A DNA stretch of 38,980 nucleotides from Cohaesibacter sp. Lineage in GTDB: Bacteria; Pseudomonadota; Alphaproteobacteria; Rhizobiales; Cohaesibacteraceae. This document shows positions 25,100-33,285 of this stretch, in pieces; the stretch's first letter is position 1; each line of letters opens with the position of its first letter. The notes under the pieces are model-generated. The model did no database searches, was not told the DNA's origin, and saw only the letters and a list, made by a program, of their open reading frames with translations. The stretch spans positions 1-38,980 of the forward strand of contig JAOXSG010000753.1 of NCBI GenBank assembly GCA_025800105.1, in the 5' to 3' direction. A program made the translations under genes and the position numbers.

Positions 25100-26200
25100 A
25101 TGGGTGACACCCTCTCCCTGACAGATCGCATCAAACGCATGATTGCCCTGCAAGGCCCAATGGATATCGCAACATTCATGGCGCTGGCGCTGGCAGACCC
25201 CGATCAGGGCTATTATATGACCCGCGATCCGTTCGGCACACAGGGCGACTTCACCACAGCACCGGAAATCAGCCAGCTTTTTGGCGAAATTCTGGGTGTC
25301 TGGATGCTCTATCAATGGCATCAAGCAGGCAAACCAAACCCGTTCCATCTGGTTGAACTGGGGCCGGGGCGCGGCACCCTAATGCGCGATATGGTGCGCG
25401 CAATCTCCCAAGACCAGACCGCCAGCAACGCCCTCACCCTGCATCTGGTCGAAACCAGCCCGGTGCTGAAAATATGCCAACAAAAAACCCTTGCAGCCCT
25501 GCCCTGCCCGCTGCGCCATCATGACAGCATAGAAAGCCTTCCCAGCGATCCACTCTTTACCATCGCCAATGAATTTCTGGATGCCTTGCCCATCCATCAA
25601 TGGATCTATCACAAAGAAACCTGGCATGAACGCGTCATTGGGCTGAACCAAGCGGGCGAGCTGGCCTTTGGTTTGGGCGCAACAAGAGACATTGGCAGCC
25701 TACCCCCCCCAACACCCCCCAAAGATGGCAGCATCTGGGAGCATAATCCCCTCGGCGAAGCCATTTGCCAGCAGCTTGGACAAAAGATAGGCCAACAGGG
25801 CGGCGCGCTTCTCTTGATTGATTATGGATATGAAAAACCAGCCCTAGGCGATAGCCTGCAAGCACTCAAAGACCATCATTATACCCCGATATTGGACGAG
25901 ATTGGCAATCAGGATTTAACCAGCCATGTCAATTTCCACGCCATGCAACAGGCGGCCTGCCATAATGATAAGCAAAACACACATGCCCCTGCCCTCTCAG
26001 CCCATCTGACCAATCAGGGCAATTTTTTGCTGCAAATGGGCTTGCTCGAACGCGCCGGGCAATTGGGCGCAGGCAAAAGCCATCAGGACCAAGAAAGCAT
26101 CCGCGATGCCGTGGAGCGCTTGGCCGCCCCAAACCAAATGGGCACTTTGTTCAAAATATTGGCAATCCTGCCAACAGGAATCGACGCTCCCGGATTTTAG
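25100..26200 (+). CDS. COG1565 (NDUFAF7/MidA-type) SAM-dependent methyltransferase
   Basis: 366 residues. The family is recognised by DPDQGYYMTRDPFGTQGDFTT in pieces, APEISQLFGEILGVW, the SAM-binding VELGPGRGTLMRDM, ANEFLDALPIHQW and LLIDYGY. Mitochondrial NDUFAF7/MidA methylates an arginine of a complex I subunit; the bacterial role is less clear. The ATG at 25100 matches the family start. It lies 29 bases after lgt, an order common in alphaproteobacteria. Confidence 0.92.
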   Translation: MGDTLSLTDRIKRMIALQGPMDIATFMALALADPDQGYYMTRDPFGTQGDFTTAPEISQLFGEILGVWMLYQWHQAGKPNPFHLVELGPGRGTLMRDMVRAISQDQTASNALTLHLVETSPVLKICQQKTLAALPCPLRHHDSIESLPSDPLFTIANEFLDALPIHQWIYHKETWHERVIGLNQAGELAFGLGATRDIGSLPPPTPPKDGSIWEHNPLGEAICQQLGQKIGQQGGALLLIDYGYEKPALGDSLQALKDHHYTPILDEIGNQDLTSHVNFHAMQQAACHNDKQNTHAPALSAHLTNQGNFLLQMGLLERAGQLGAGKSHQDQESIRDAVERLAAPNQMGTLFKILAILPTGIDAPGF

Positions 26201-26253
26201 AATTAGTCTATCCTTTCAAGAGTACCCATCCCAACCGTCCCGGAGACGCCCTC

Positions 26254-27024
26254 ATGTCCTTGCATCATCCGACATTCACGCATATGCACGCAATCCGTCA
26301 TGGCTTTTTCACCCGCTCTGGCGGCAAGTCCAACGGCCTGTATAAAAGCCTGAATTGCGGATATGGCTCAGACGATGACCGCGACAGAGTAAGCGCCAAC
26401 CGCGCCTATGTGGCAGAGCAGCTCACAGTCACCCCAGATCATTTGCTCACCGCCTATCAGGTCCATTCTGCCAAAGCCCTGATCGTTGACCAACCCTTTG
26501 AGAGCGAAGAGCGTCCCCAAGTGGATGCCCTTGTCACCAACAAACCCGGCCTTGCCGTTGCCGTATTGACCGCCGATTGCGGCCCGCTTTTGCTGGCAGA
26601 CGAGCAAAACCGCGTGGTCGCCGCCGCCCATGCGGGCTGGAAAGGAGCCATTGGCGGCATCATCGAAGCAACCATCCTCGAAATGGAAAAACTGGGCGCA
26701 GAGCGTAGCAAGATACATGCCGTCCTTGGCCCCACCATTTCACGCGCCAATTATGAAGTGGATGACGCCTTCAAGCACCGGTTTTTAGAACAGGATGCAA
26801 GTCATGAAACCTTTTTCCTTGACGGCAGCCGCCCCGGCCATTGCCAATTCGACTTGCCCGCCTTCATACAGGCACAAATGCAAAAATCCGGCATCCAAAC
26901 CGCCTTTGATATAGGCCGCTGCACCTATGCAGAGCCAGACAGCTTTTTCTCCTATCGGCGTTCAACCCATCAAAATGAACCCGATTATGGTCGCCAAATT
27001 GCCGCAATCGCACTCACATCATAA
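26254..27024 (+). CDS. pgeF: Purine nucleoside phosphorylase/laccase-domain protein PgeF (YfiH/YlmD)
   Basis: 256 residues. The zinc site of the family is intact: AYQVHSA (His71), LTADCGPLLL (Cys109) and AAHAGWKGA (His126). Also typical are HGFFTRSGG near the N terminus and GRCTYAEPDSFFSYRR near the end. These proteins, long called polyphenol oxidases, act on purine nucleosides (phosphorylase and adenosine deaminase activity), and PgeF of E. coli guards peptidoglycan synthesis against mis-incorporated serine. The start has CGGAGA upstream. Confidence 0.93.
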   Translation: MSLHHPTFTHMHAIRHGFFTRSGGKSNGLYKSLNCGYGSDDDRDRVSANRAYVAEQLTVTPDHLLTAYQVHSAKALIVDQPFESEERPQVDALVTNKPGLAVAVLTADCGPLLLADEQNRVVAAAHAGWKGAIGGIIEATILEMEKLGAERSKIHAVLGPTISRANYEVDDAFKHRFLEQDASHETFFLDGSRPGHCQFDLPAFIQAQMQKSGIQTAFDIGRCTYAEPDSFFSYRRSTHQNEPDYGRQIAAIALTS

Positions 27025-27068
27025 GTAAAATTAAAAAAAGCAACAGAACCCAGCCATAGGAGGGCATC

Positions 27069-28223
27069 ATGGCCTTGCATTTCACACCAGAAGAGTTTGA
27101 ACGACGAAAAGCCGCAACGCTGGCCAAAATGGCCGACCAAAAGCTGGATGCGATGCTGATTTTTGCGCAAGAAAGCATGTATTGGCTGTCTGGCTATGAC
27201 ACATTCGGCTATTGTTTTTTCCAATGTCTGGTCCTGCAAAAATCCGGGGCAATGACCCTGCTCACCCGCTCGGCAGATCTGCGTCAGGCCCAATTGACCT
27301 CCAATATCGAAGATATCCGCACATGGATTGATCGCGGCAATGCCAATCCCGCAGTGCAATTGCGCGAATTGCTCGACGATCTGGGCTTGCTTGGGGCCTG
27401 TCTTGGCGTTGAATATGACACCCATGGCCTGACCGCCGCCAATGGCAGAGCCTTGGATGAAGCCTTGCGCAGCTTTGCCGATTGCAAAGATGCCTCCCTG
27501 CTCATTCCCCCCTTGCGCACCATCAAATCCGTGGAAGAGCTGAGTTATGTGCGGCAAGCGGGCGCTTTATCCGATCTGGCGCTCACAGAGGCTCTGCCCC
27601 TCATGACAGCCGGGGCCGATGAGGGCAAAATTCTTGCCACCATGCAAGGCGCCATTTTCGAAGGCGGCGGCGATTATCCCGCCAATGAATTCATCCTTGG
27701 TTCTGGCCCCGATGCCCTTTTATGCCGCTATAAGGCCGGTCGCCGCATCCTTGACAGCCAAGACCAGATCACTCTGGAATGGGCCGCCGCCTATCGCCAT
27801 TATCATGTGCCCATGATGCGCACCGTGGTCATTGGCAAGGCAACCAAACGCCATGAAAAGCTGTTCGAAACAGCAAAAGAAGCTCTTCTGGCCGTGGAAG
27901 AAGCCATGCGACCGGGCAAGACATTTGGAGATGTCTTTGACGCCCACGCCAATGTCATGGACAAAGCAGGCGAGCAGGCCCACCGCCTCAATGCCTGTGG
28001 CTATTCGGTTGGCGCGCGTTTTTCTCCCAGCTGGATGGAATGGCCCATGTTCTATCGCAACAATGACGCCGAAATCAGCCCCAATATGACCCTGTTCGCG
28101 CATATGATCCTGATGGACAGCGAAAACAACATCGCCATGTGTCCGGGGCACAGCTATATCACCACCGAAGGCGCACCAGAGCCCCTGTCAAAATTGCCCA
28201 TTGAGCTGCTGGTTAATAAATAG
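27069..28223 (+). CDS. M24-fold creatinase/aminopeptidase P-like protein lacking metal ligands
   Basis: 384 residues. N-terminal creatinase domain (FERRKAATLAKMADQKLDAM, then SMYWLSGYDTFGY) and a C-terminal pita-bread domain. Canonical M24 peptidases need Asp-Asp-His-Glu-Glu for two metals. Here the matching places read LEWAAAYRHYHVPMMRT (Glu instead of the first Asp, no second Asp), GYSVGARFSPSW (no His), LFAHMILM (no Glu) and CPGHSYITTEG (no Glu). So it is probably not a metallopeptidase; creatinase and the ectoine-hydrolase-like group use the fold without metals. Ribosome site AGGAGG is strong. Follows pgeF by 44 bases. Confidence 0.85.
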   Translation: MALHFTPEEFERRKAATLAKMADQKLDAMLIFAQESMYWLSGYDTFGYCFFQCLVLQKSGAMTLLTRSADLRQAQLTSNIEDIRTWIDRGNANPAVQLRELLDDLGLLGACLGVEYDTHGLTAANGRALDEALRSFADCKDASLLIPPLRTIKSVEELSYVRQAGALSDLALTEALPLMTAGADEGKILATMQGAIFEGGGDYPANEFILGSGPDALLCRYKAGRRILDSQDQITLEWAAAYRHYHVPMMRTVVIGKATKRHEKLFETAKEALLAVEEAMRPGKTFGDVFDAHANVMDKAGEQAHRLNACGYSVGARFSPSWMEWPMFYRNNDAEISPNMTLFAHMILMDSENNIAMCPGHSYITTEGAPEPLSKLPIELLVNK

Positions 28224-28269
28224 AAAACCGTCATGGGGTAAACTGAAGGCTATTTCCAGATATTCTTGA

Positions 28270-28323
28270 GGCAATTCCATATAATCTGCCCCTCATTATG
28301 AGGTCTGACCCCATGGAATTGCC
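28270..28323. repeat. Nested hairpin before the lipoprotein gene
   Basis: Outer 11-bp perfect arms GGCAATTCCAT (28270-28280) and ATGGAATTGCC (28313-28323); inner CCTCAT-T-ATGAGG at 28291-28303. It ends 17 bases before the lipoprotein ATG; could be a terminator-like end for the M24 gene, an operator, or a 5'-leader structure. Confidence 0.55.
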
Positions 28324-28340
28324 CAATTCGGAGCGGATAT

Positions 28341-29081
28341 ATGACAAGGCACTTCTCGGCAAAATTGACCAAAGCAACGCTGATTGCCCTCTCTGCCAGC
28401 CTGATGCTGGGCTGCTCCGGCGGGGGGGTGCCAACCCCTCCGGGTCTGATCGCCCCAAATGATCAAGCCGATCAAACACAACAACAAAATGACCAGCAAC
28501 AGCCCCAGTCCATCATGGCCTCGCTACCGCCGGATAACAGCCAAAATCTTGGGCAGGGCCAAGCGGCTCAACAACAGCCAATCCAGCAGCAGGCCCCCAA
28601 TAACGGCCTGCCACCAGCCAGCAGCCTCGGCTCGGTCAATCAGGCCACCACAGCCCCCGCCCAGCCAGCTCAACCGGCCCAATCCCGTCTGGTGACAGAC
28701 TATACCGTCCCGACAACCGCCCGCACCTTTTTGACCTTCGAGCCAATGGTCGGCGCACCAACCAAAGTGGCGCGCGAATTGTCCGGCAGTCTGGGCCAGC
28801 GTGTGGCACAACAGGCCCTGCCCGTTGTCGCCCGCTCAGACGAAAAAGTCACCCACCGGGTCAAAGGCTATTTCTCGGCCAGCGAAAATCAGGGTCAGGT
28901 CAATATTTCCTATGTCTGGGATATTTTCGACAAGAGCGGAAAACGCCTCAACCGCATCACCGGCAGTCAGCAAACCCCCATGGTCGGAGCGGACCCATGG
29001 GACGCTGTCACAGGACCGATTCTCGACAAGGTAGCAGTGGACACAGCCGCCCAACTTAAAACATGGCATGCCAGCCTTTAG
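28341..29081 (+). CDS. Putative lipoprotein with Gln/Pro-rich linker
   Basis: 246 residues. A lipoprotein signal peptide ends in SLMLGCSG (lipobox Cys25). Residues 30 to about 125 form a low-complexity linker rich in Gln, Pro, Asn and Ala, probably an extended spacer. The C-terminal domain of about 120 residues (RTFLTFEPMVGAPTKVAREL to VDTAAQLKTW) includes VKGYFSASENQGQVNISYVWDI in pieces, resembling lipoproteins of unknown function found in Hyphomicrobiales. Ribosome site is weak (GAGCGG). Confidence 0.85.
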   Translation: MTRHFSAKLTKATLIALSASLMLGCSGGGVPTPPGLIAPNDQADQTQQQNDQQQPQSIMASLPPDNSQNLGQGQAAQQQPIQQQAPNNGLPPASSLGSVNQATTAPAQPAQPAQSRLVTDYTVPTTARTFLTFEPMVGAPTKVARELSGSLGQRVAQQALPVVARSDEKVTHRVKGYFSASENQGQVNISYVWDIFDKSGKRLNRITGSQQTPMVGADPWDAVTGPILDKVAVDTAAQLKTWHASL

Positions 29082-29287
29082 ACCAACAGACAGAAGCGCA
29101 CTTGTTGCACTTTTGCTACCCATTAACAGCAATTTTAAAAAAAGCGAAAAGAATCCCGCAGACTCCTGTCACCGAAACTTTACATTCACCGGATTCCATG
29201 CTTACAACGCGCTTGTCTCAGGGGCGCTAAGGAGCCAACCCCGACCAGCGGCTCCTCCATCTTGCGAAATGACAGGGCAATAGGTTC

Positions 29288-30220
29288 ATGAAACTCCTAG
29301 CCGGCAACTCAAATCCTACACTCACCAAACGGATTGCCGAATATCTCGGCATTGAGCAGAGCGACTGTTCCGTTCGCCGTTTTGCGGACGAAGAAATCTT
29401 CATTGAAGTGCACGAAAATGTGCGCGGCGAAGATGTTTTTGTCGTTCAGCCAACTTCCTATCCAGCCAATGACAATCTTATGGAATTGCTGATCCTGATT
29501 GATGCCTTGAAACGAGCTTCTGCTCGCCGCATCACAGCGGTCATTCCATATTTTGGCTATGCACGCCAAGACCGCAAACCGGGGCCGCGCACCCCGATTT
29601 CTGCCAAATTGGTGGCAAATCTGATCTCCCATGCCGGGGCTGATCGCGTTTTGACGCTCGATTTGCACGCAGCACAGATTCAGGGTTTCTTCGATATCCC
29701 GACCGATAACCTCTATGCTGCGCCCGTTCTGTCGCGCGATATTCTGGAGCGCAACGAATCTGACAATGTCATGGTTGTCTCCCCCGATGTCGGTGGCGTG
29801 GTCCGTGCCCGCTCACTGGCCAAGCGCATCGGCGCGCCTTTGTCCATCGTCGACAAACGCCGCGAACGCGCAGGCGAATCCGAAGTGATGAACATCATCG
29901 GCGATGTCAAAGGCTTCAATTGCATTCTGGTTGATGACATCATCGATTCCGGCGGCACATTGTGCAACGCAGCCGAGGCTTTGCTAGCCCAAGGCGCAAA
30001 ATCGGTCACCGCCTATATCACCCATGGCGTTCTGTCCGGCGGCGCGGTCAACCGCATTGTCAATTCCAAATTGCGCGAGCTGGTAATCACCGATTCCATC
30101 CAGCCAACCCAAGCCGTGATCGACGCCCCCAACATCCGCGTCCTGTCCATCGCCAACCTGATGGGCGAAGCCATCTCCCGCACCGCCAACGAACAATCGG
30201 TCTCATCCCTGTTCGACTAA
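29288..30220 (+). CDS. prs: Ribose-phosphate pyrophosphokinase (PRPP synthase)
   Basis: 310 residues, full length. It makes PRPP from ribose 5-phosphate and ATP for nucleotide, His and Trp synthesis. Signatures: [20 protein letters not shown] in pieces, the catalytic flexible loop [20 protein letters not shown], the [14 protein letters not shown] stretch, VSPDVGG, and the PRPP-binding loop [11 protein letters not shown] (about 215-225). Upstream 206 bases show no gene; a clear terminator follows. Confidence 0.98.
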   Translation: MKLLAGNSNPTLTKRIAEYLGIEQSDCSVRRFADEEIFIEVHENVRGEDVFVVQPTSYPANDNLMELLILIDALKRASARRITAVIPYFGYARQDRKPGPRTPISAKLVANLISHAGADRVLTLDLHAAQIQGFFDIPTDNLYAAPVLSRDILERNESDNVMVVSPDVGGVVRARSLAKRIGAPLSIVDKRRERAGESEVMNIIGDVKGFNCILVDDIIDSGGTLCNAAEALLAQGAKSVTAYITHGVLSGGAVNRIVNSKLRELVITDSIQPTQAVIDAPNIRVLSIANLMGEAISRTANEQSVSSLFD

Positions 30221-30246
30221 GCAATTGGCAAGCAAGAAGAAACACC

Positions 30247-30276
30247 AAAAGCCCGGCTATTCAGCCGGGCTTTTTT
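30247..30276 (+). terminator. Rho-independent terminator of prs
   Basis: 12-bp stem AAAAGCCCGGCT / AGCCGGGCTTTT with loop ATTC, followed by further T residues. Confidence 0.92.
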
Positions 30277-30339
30277 GTTTCTGATAAAAGGAGCCGGGGT
30301 GACGCATTGCGGTAACTCTAAGAGAGAAATTAAGCTAAT

Positions 30340-30521
30340 GCGGAATACATTCAGTTTTTGATCGTAATATTCTGGCTCCACTCCGTTTTTATTTCAAAAT
30401 ATTAACAAGAAAATATTTTATTTCTGATAAAAATAATAAATAATCATAAATTTATTTGATAATTTTTTAATTAAAGGACAATAATATTTATTTAAAAGCA
30501 ATATTAATCGACCTAATTTAT
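30340..30521. other. Very AT-rich stretch downstream of the TIR gene
   Basis: Composition drops to mostly A/T, unlike any other part of the window. No gene is visible. A weak inverted repeat AAAATATT / AATATTTT lies at 30396-30419. It probably marks foreign DNA inserted between prs and rplY and may hold the end of the TIR transcript. Confidence 0.6.
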
Positions 30522-31514
30522 TTAATCTATATATTCATCTTCCTGAACTTCATCTTCAAAATCACTAATATGACGGAATTCAATACGCCCAACAAATTTT
30601 TCTATAATATGCGGCAACTCCATAAAAATTATGTGAGAATTCGGACTATCATCCATCATCATTTCTGTAAAATGGCTACGTGTCATAAACTTCAAGGTGC
30701 GTCTCAGATCACTAATAACTTTCCTAGCTTGTTTCGGCGATGCATTTTTCAGATCTCGATGAGCTTCAACGAGAGTTTCGGAAATCCAAGGCATTGTATC
30801 CCGTAACAATCCCGCAACCACCACTAATCCATAGCCTCCACTTCGTATCTCTTTAGACATCAAGAATTCGTCCATCATCATTGGATAAAAATTTCGAAGC
30901 CTTGCGCTAGAAGAATGCATTCCACGCTCCATCATATCGGAGTCAAAAGTACGCATTCTCGTATTCAATCCACGCACTTGAGACACTAAATCTTCCATAA
31001 TCTCAGTTTGTGGACGCATGTGTTTTTCAAATTCCGCTTTTGCTGGTATCGCATCGAGCTTTTTTTGAAGTTGCGCCCAGAGCGCCGGAACTAATTGATC
31101 AATAGTTGAGTCATCGGTCTTGTTATCAGAAGCTGCATTGATCGCTTTGAGAGCATCCAACATTCCTTGCTCATCAACCTTTAATGCTTGGAATTGTTGC
31201 AAAGGACCGCTTAGATCACTCAATTCCAAACCGAACAACAATGGTATAACCTTTGCATCTTGCATAGCTTTGGAAAGAGCACCAGCTTCAAACATTATCC
31301 ATTCAGACGAAATATTTTCTGGGGTAATACATAGAATTCCAAAATTTGAACTCTCAAGCTCACCTGCAATTGCCTGCGCCCAGCGGTCTCCGGCAGAAAT
31401 ATCCTTATCAGAAACAAAGGGTTCTGCGTGTTGAACAATTAAAGGAATCCAATCCTTTAACGCATTAGCCATCGCCTTACTTCGTTTTCCGCTCCAAGAG
31501 ATAAATACCTTCAT
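30522..31514 (-). CDS. TIR-domain protein, possible antiphage NADase effector
   Basis: 330 residues. Residues 1 to about 145 form a TIR domain: KVFISWSGKRSKAMANAL at the first strand, FVSDKDISAGDRWAQAI (BB-loop region), GILCITPENISSEWIMFEAGAL with Trp72 and Glu76 in the W-x-x-x-E arrangement of catalytic TIR NADases, and VIPLLFGLE. The remaining 185 residues are helical, Met-rich and acidic at the end, and I do not recognise them. Codon use is AT-rich, unlike the flanking core genes, which points to horizontal transfer. Bacterial TIR proteins typically deplete NAD on phage infection, but no partner (ThsA, Argonaute, STING) is adjacent, so the role is inferred. Confidence 0.85.
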   Translation of the reverse strand: MKVFISWSGKRSKAMANALKDWIPLIVQHAEPFVSDKDISAGDRWAQAIAGELESSNFGILCITPENISSEWIMFEAGALSKAMQDAKVIPLLFGLELSDLSGPLQQFQALKVDEQGMLDALKAINAASDNKTDDSTIDQLVPALWAQLQKKLDAIPAKAEFEKHMRPQTEIMEDLVSQVRGLNTRMRTFDSDMMERGMHSSSARLRNFYPMMMDEFLMSKEIRSGGYGLVVVAGLLRDTMPWISETLVEAHRDLKNASPKQARKVISDLRRTLKFMTRSHFTEMMMDDSPNSHIIFMELPHIIEKFVGRIEFRHISDFEDEVQEDEYID

Positions 31515-31529
31515 CGAAGTTCCCTAAGT

Positions 31530-31556
31530 GTTGTACCTTGAATCAAGGCATACAAC
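31530..31556. promoter_or_regulatory. Dyad upstream of the TIR gene (operator candidate)
   Basis: GTTGTA-CCTTGA-A-TCAAGG-CA-TACAAC: two nested inverted arms centred about 29 bases before the TIR start codon. A second inverted repeat CTTAAC / GTTAAG lies at 31556-31573. They could bind a repressor or fold in the 5' leader. Confidence 0.5.
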
Positions 31557-31686
31557 TTAACATAGAAGTTAAGCCAAAAATGTCATTATCGTAGTATCCA
31601 CATGTAAAGCCTAACATCTTTCACCTCGATGATTGGGTGACTAAATGAAATAAATACATGAAAATTATGTTCAATATATTTTGTCC

Positions 31687-31692
31687 TATACT
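31687..31692 (+). promoter_or_regulatory. Possible -10 box of rplY
   Basis: TATACT, with a poor -35 match (TTATGT) 16 bases upstream. A start near 31700 would give an rplY leader of about 165 bases. Suggestion only. Confidence 0.25.
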
Positions 31693-31818
31693 CTCCCCTA
31701 CCCCCTTTTCACCCTTAAAAATCCCGCTTTTTCAGGCTTTCAAAGCCTTGCATTCCCTTTGTCTTTGCCCTATAAGCCTGCTTGCTGCCTCTACACCCTT
31801 GGAGGAGTTGCAGCAAAT

Positions 31819-31850
31819 GGGTCGTTTCGCGACCCTTTTTTTGATTTTTT
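31819..31850 (+). terminator. Terminator-like hairpin in the rplY leader (attenuator candidate)
   Basis: GGGTCG-TTTCG-CGACCC (31819-31824 and 31830-31835) followed by TTTTTTTGATTTTTT, ending at the TAGGAGAAG ribosome site of rplY. A second hairpin AGGCTTT-C-AAAGCCT lies upstream at 31734-31748. An intrinsic terminator this close to the gene suggests regulated read-through. The gap 31515-31863 shows no gene. Confidence 0.65.
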
Positions 31851-31863
31851 TAGGAGAAGTCCT

Positions 31864-32478
31864 ATGGCTGAATTTGAATTCAAAGCTGAACGCCGTGAGC
31901 GAGCCGGTAAGGGGGCTGCCCGCGCACTGCGTCGCGCTGGTCGCGTTCCTGCTGTTATCTATGGCGATAAGAAAGAGCCTATCTCTATCTCTCTTCCTTT
32001 CAAGGAAACTGCGATCCAGATCCAAAATGGCGGTTTTTTGTCCCACATTCTCTCCATCGATGTTGATGGCGAAAAAATCCGCGTAATCCCTCGTGATTAC
32101 CAGCTGGATGTTGTGCGCGATTTCCCAATGCATGTTGACTTCTTGCGCGTGTCCAAGTCCACCAAAATCACCGTTGGTGTGCATGTGAACTTCATCAACG
32201 AAGAAACCAGCCCCGGCCTGAAACGTGGCGGCGCGCTGAACATTGTTCGTCGTGAAATCGAAGTGGAATGCCCAGCTCTTGATATTCCAGAATCCATCAC
32301 TGTGGATCTGGCGACAGCTGACATCGGCGATTCCATTCACGTTTCTGCGGTTGAACTGCCAGCAGGCGTGACCCCAACCATCACCGATCGTGACTTCACC
32401 ATCGCAACCATTGCAGCCCCTGCTGGCTATAATGAAGAAGACGGCGAAGGCGAAGGTGAAGAGGAAGCTTCCGAGTAA
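31864..32478 (+). CDS. rplY: 50S ribosomal protein L25 (general stress protein Ctc type)
   Basis: 204 residues, the long Ctc-type L25 that binds 5S rRNA. N-terminal L25 domain: [20 protein letters not shown], then [12 protein letters not shown], and [20 protein letters not shown] in pieces; a C-terminal TL5-type domain follows, ending in an acidic tail ([14 protein letters not shown]). Ribosome site AGGAGAAG is close to the ATG. The frame is open far upstream but the family starts at [17 protein letters not shown]. It leads an operon with pth and ychF. Confidence 0.97.
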   Translation: MAEFEFKAERRERAGKGAARALRRAGRVPAVIYGDKKEPISISLPFKETAIQIQNGGFLSHILSIDVDGEKIRVIPRDYQLDVVRDFPMHVDFLRVSKSTKITVGVHVNFINEETSPGLKRGGALNIVRREIEVECPALDIPESITVDLATADIGDSIHVSAVELPAGVTPTITDRDFTIATIAAPAGYNEEDGEGEGEEEASE

Positions 32479-32513
32479 GCATCCCCACAGCTTTAGGGCC
32501 CGGGAGGACATCC

Positions 32514-33281
32514 ATGTATCTGCTTGTCGGACTTGGCAATCCCGGGCCCAAATATGCTGACAATCGTCACAATATCGGCTTCATGGCCCTTGACGAAATT
32601 GCCCGTCAGCATAATTTTGGCCCTTGGCGCAAAAAGTTTCAGGGCGACATCAGCGAAGGCCTGATCACAGGCAAAAAAGCCCTTCTGCTCAAACCAACCA
32701 CCTATATGAACGAATCCGGTCGTGCGGTTGCAGAAGCCTGTCGCTTTTATAAAATCCCCCCAAAAGATGTGTTTGTCTTTCATGATGAGCTGGATTTGAA
32801 CCCCGGCAAAATCAAAGCCAAGCTTGGCGGCGGCGCGGCGGGCCATAATGGCTTGCGCTCCACAGGCAATCATATTGGCAACGACTATCACCGCATCCGC
32901 CTTGGCATTGGCCATCCCGGCAAGGACCGTGTGACACAATGGGTCTTGGGCGATTTTGCAAAAGCCGATCAAGAATGGCTCGATCCCGTGCTGGATGCCG
33001 TAGCTTTCACTGCGCCCAGCCTTTTGGGCGGCGATATGGGCCGCTATTTGACCGATGTCTCCAAACGCCTGAACCCACCTGCCCCCAAAGCCCAGAAGAA
33101 ACCAAAGCAAAAGCCAACCGCCACAGAAGCGCCCAGCCCAAAAAGGCAAGAGGCAGCATCTGATGACAGCACAGATTCAAATCAAAAAACCAAACAGACA
33201 TCACAGGCAAATCCTGCCCCGGCCCCTAAAAATGCCATGGCAGAAGCCTTGATGAAACTGGTTTCCAAGCAGAAGGACTGA
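32514..33281 (+). CDS. pth: Peptidyl-tRNA hydrolase with C-terminal extension
   Basis: 255 residues. Frees tRNA from dropped-off peptidyl-tRNA. Catalytic residues are seen: [18 protein letters not shown] with His19, TTYMNESGR with Asn66, FHDELDL with Asp91, and GHNGLRS. The enzyme proper ends near residue 187. A further 68 residues are Pro/Lys/Gln/Thr-rich and disordered-looking, closing with an amphipathic [14 protein letters not shown]; such tails are seen in other Hyphomicrobiales. Gap to rplY is 35 bases and to ychF 4 bases. Confidence 0.96.
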   Translation: MYLLVGLGNPGPKYADNRHNIGFMALDEIARQHNFGPWRKKFQGDISEGLITGKKALLLKPTTYMNESGRAVAEACRFYKIPPKDVFVFHDELDLNPGKIKAKLGGGAAGHNGLRSTGNHIGNDYHRIRLGIGHPGKDRVTQWVLGDFAKADQEWLDPVLDAVAFTAPSLLGGDMGRYLTDVSKRLNPPAPKAQKKPKQKPTATEAPSPKRQEAASDDSTDSNQKTKQTSQANPAPAPKNAMAEALMKLVSKQKD

Positions 33282-33285
33282 CCCC

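Noticed and set aside
31681..31863. Upstream in-frame extension of rplY
   Set aside because: L25 begins at the ATG at 31864 behind AGGAGAAG; the extension contains the leader terminator hairpin.
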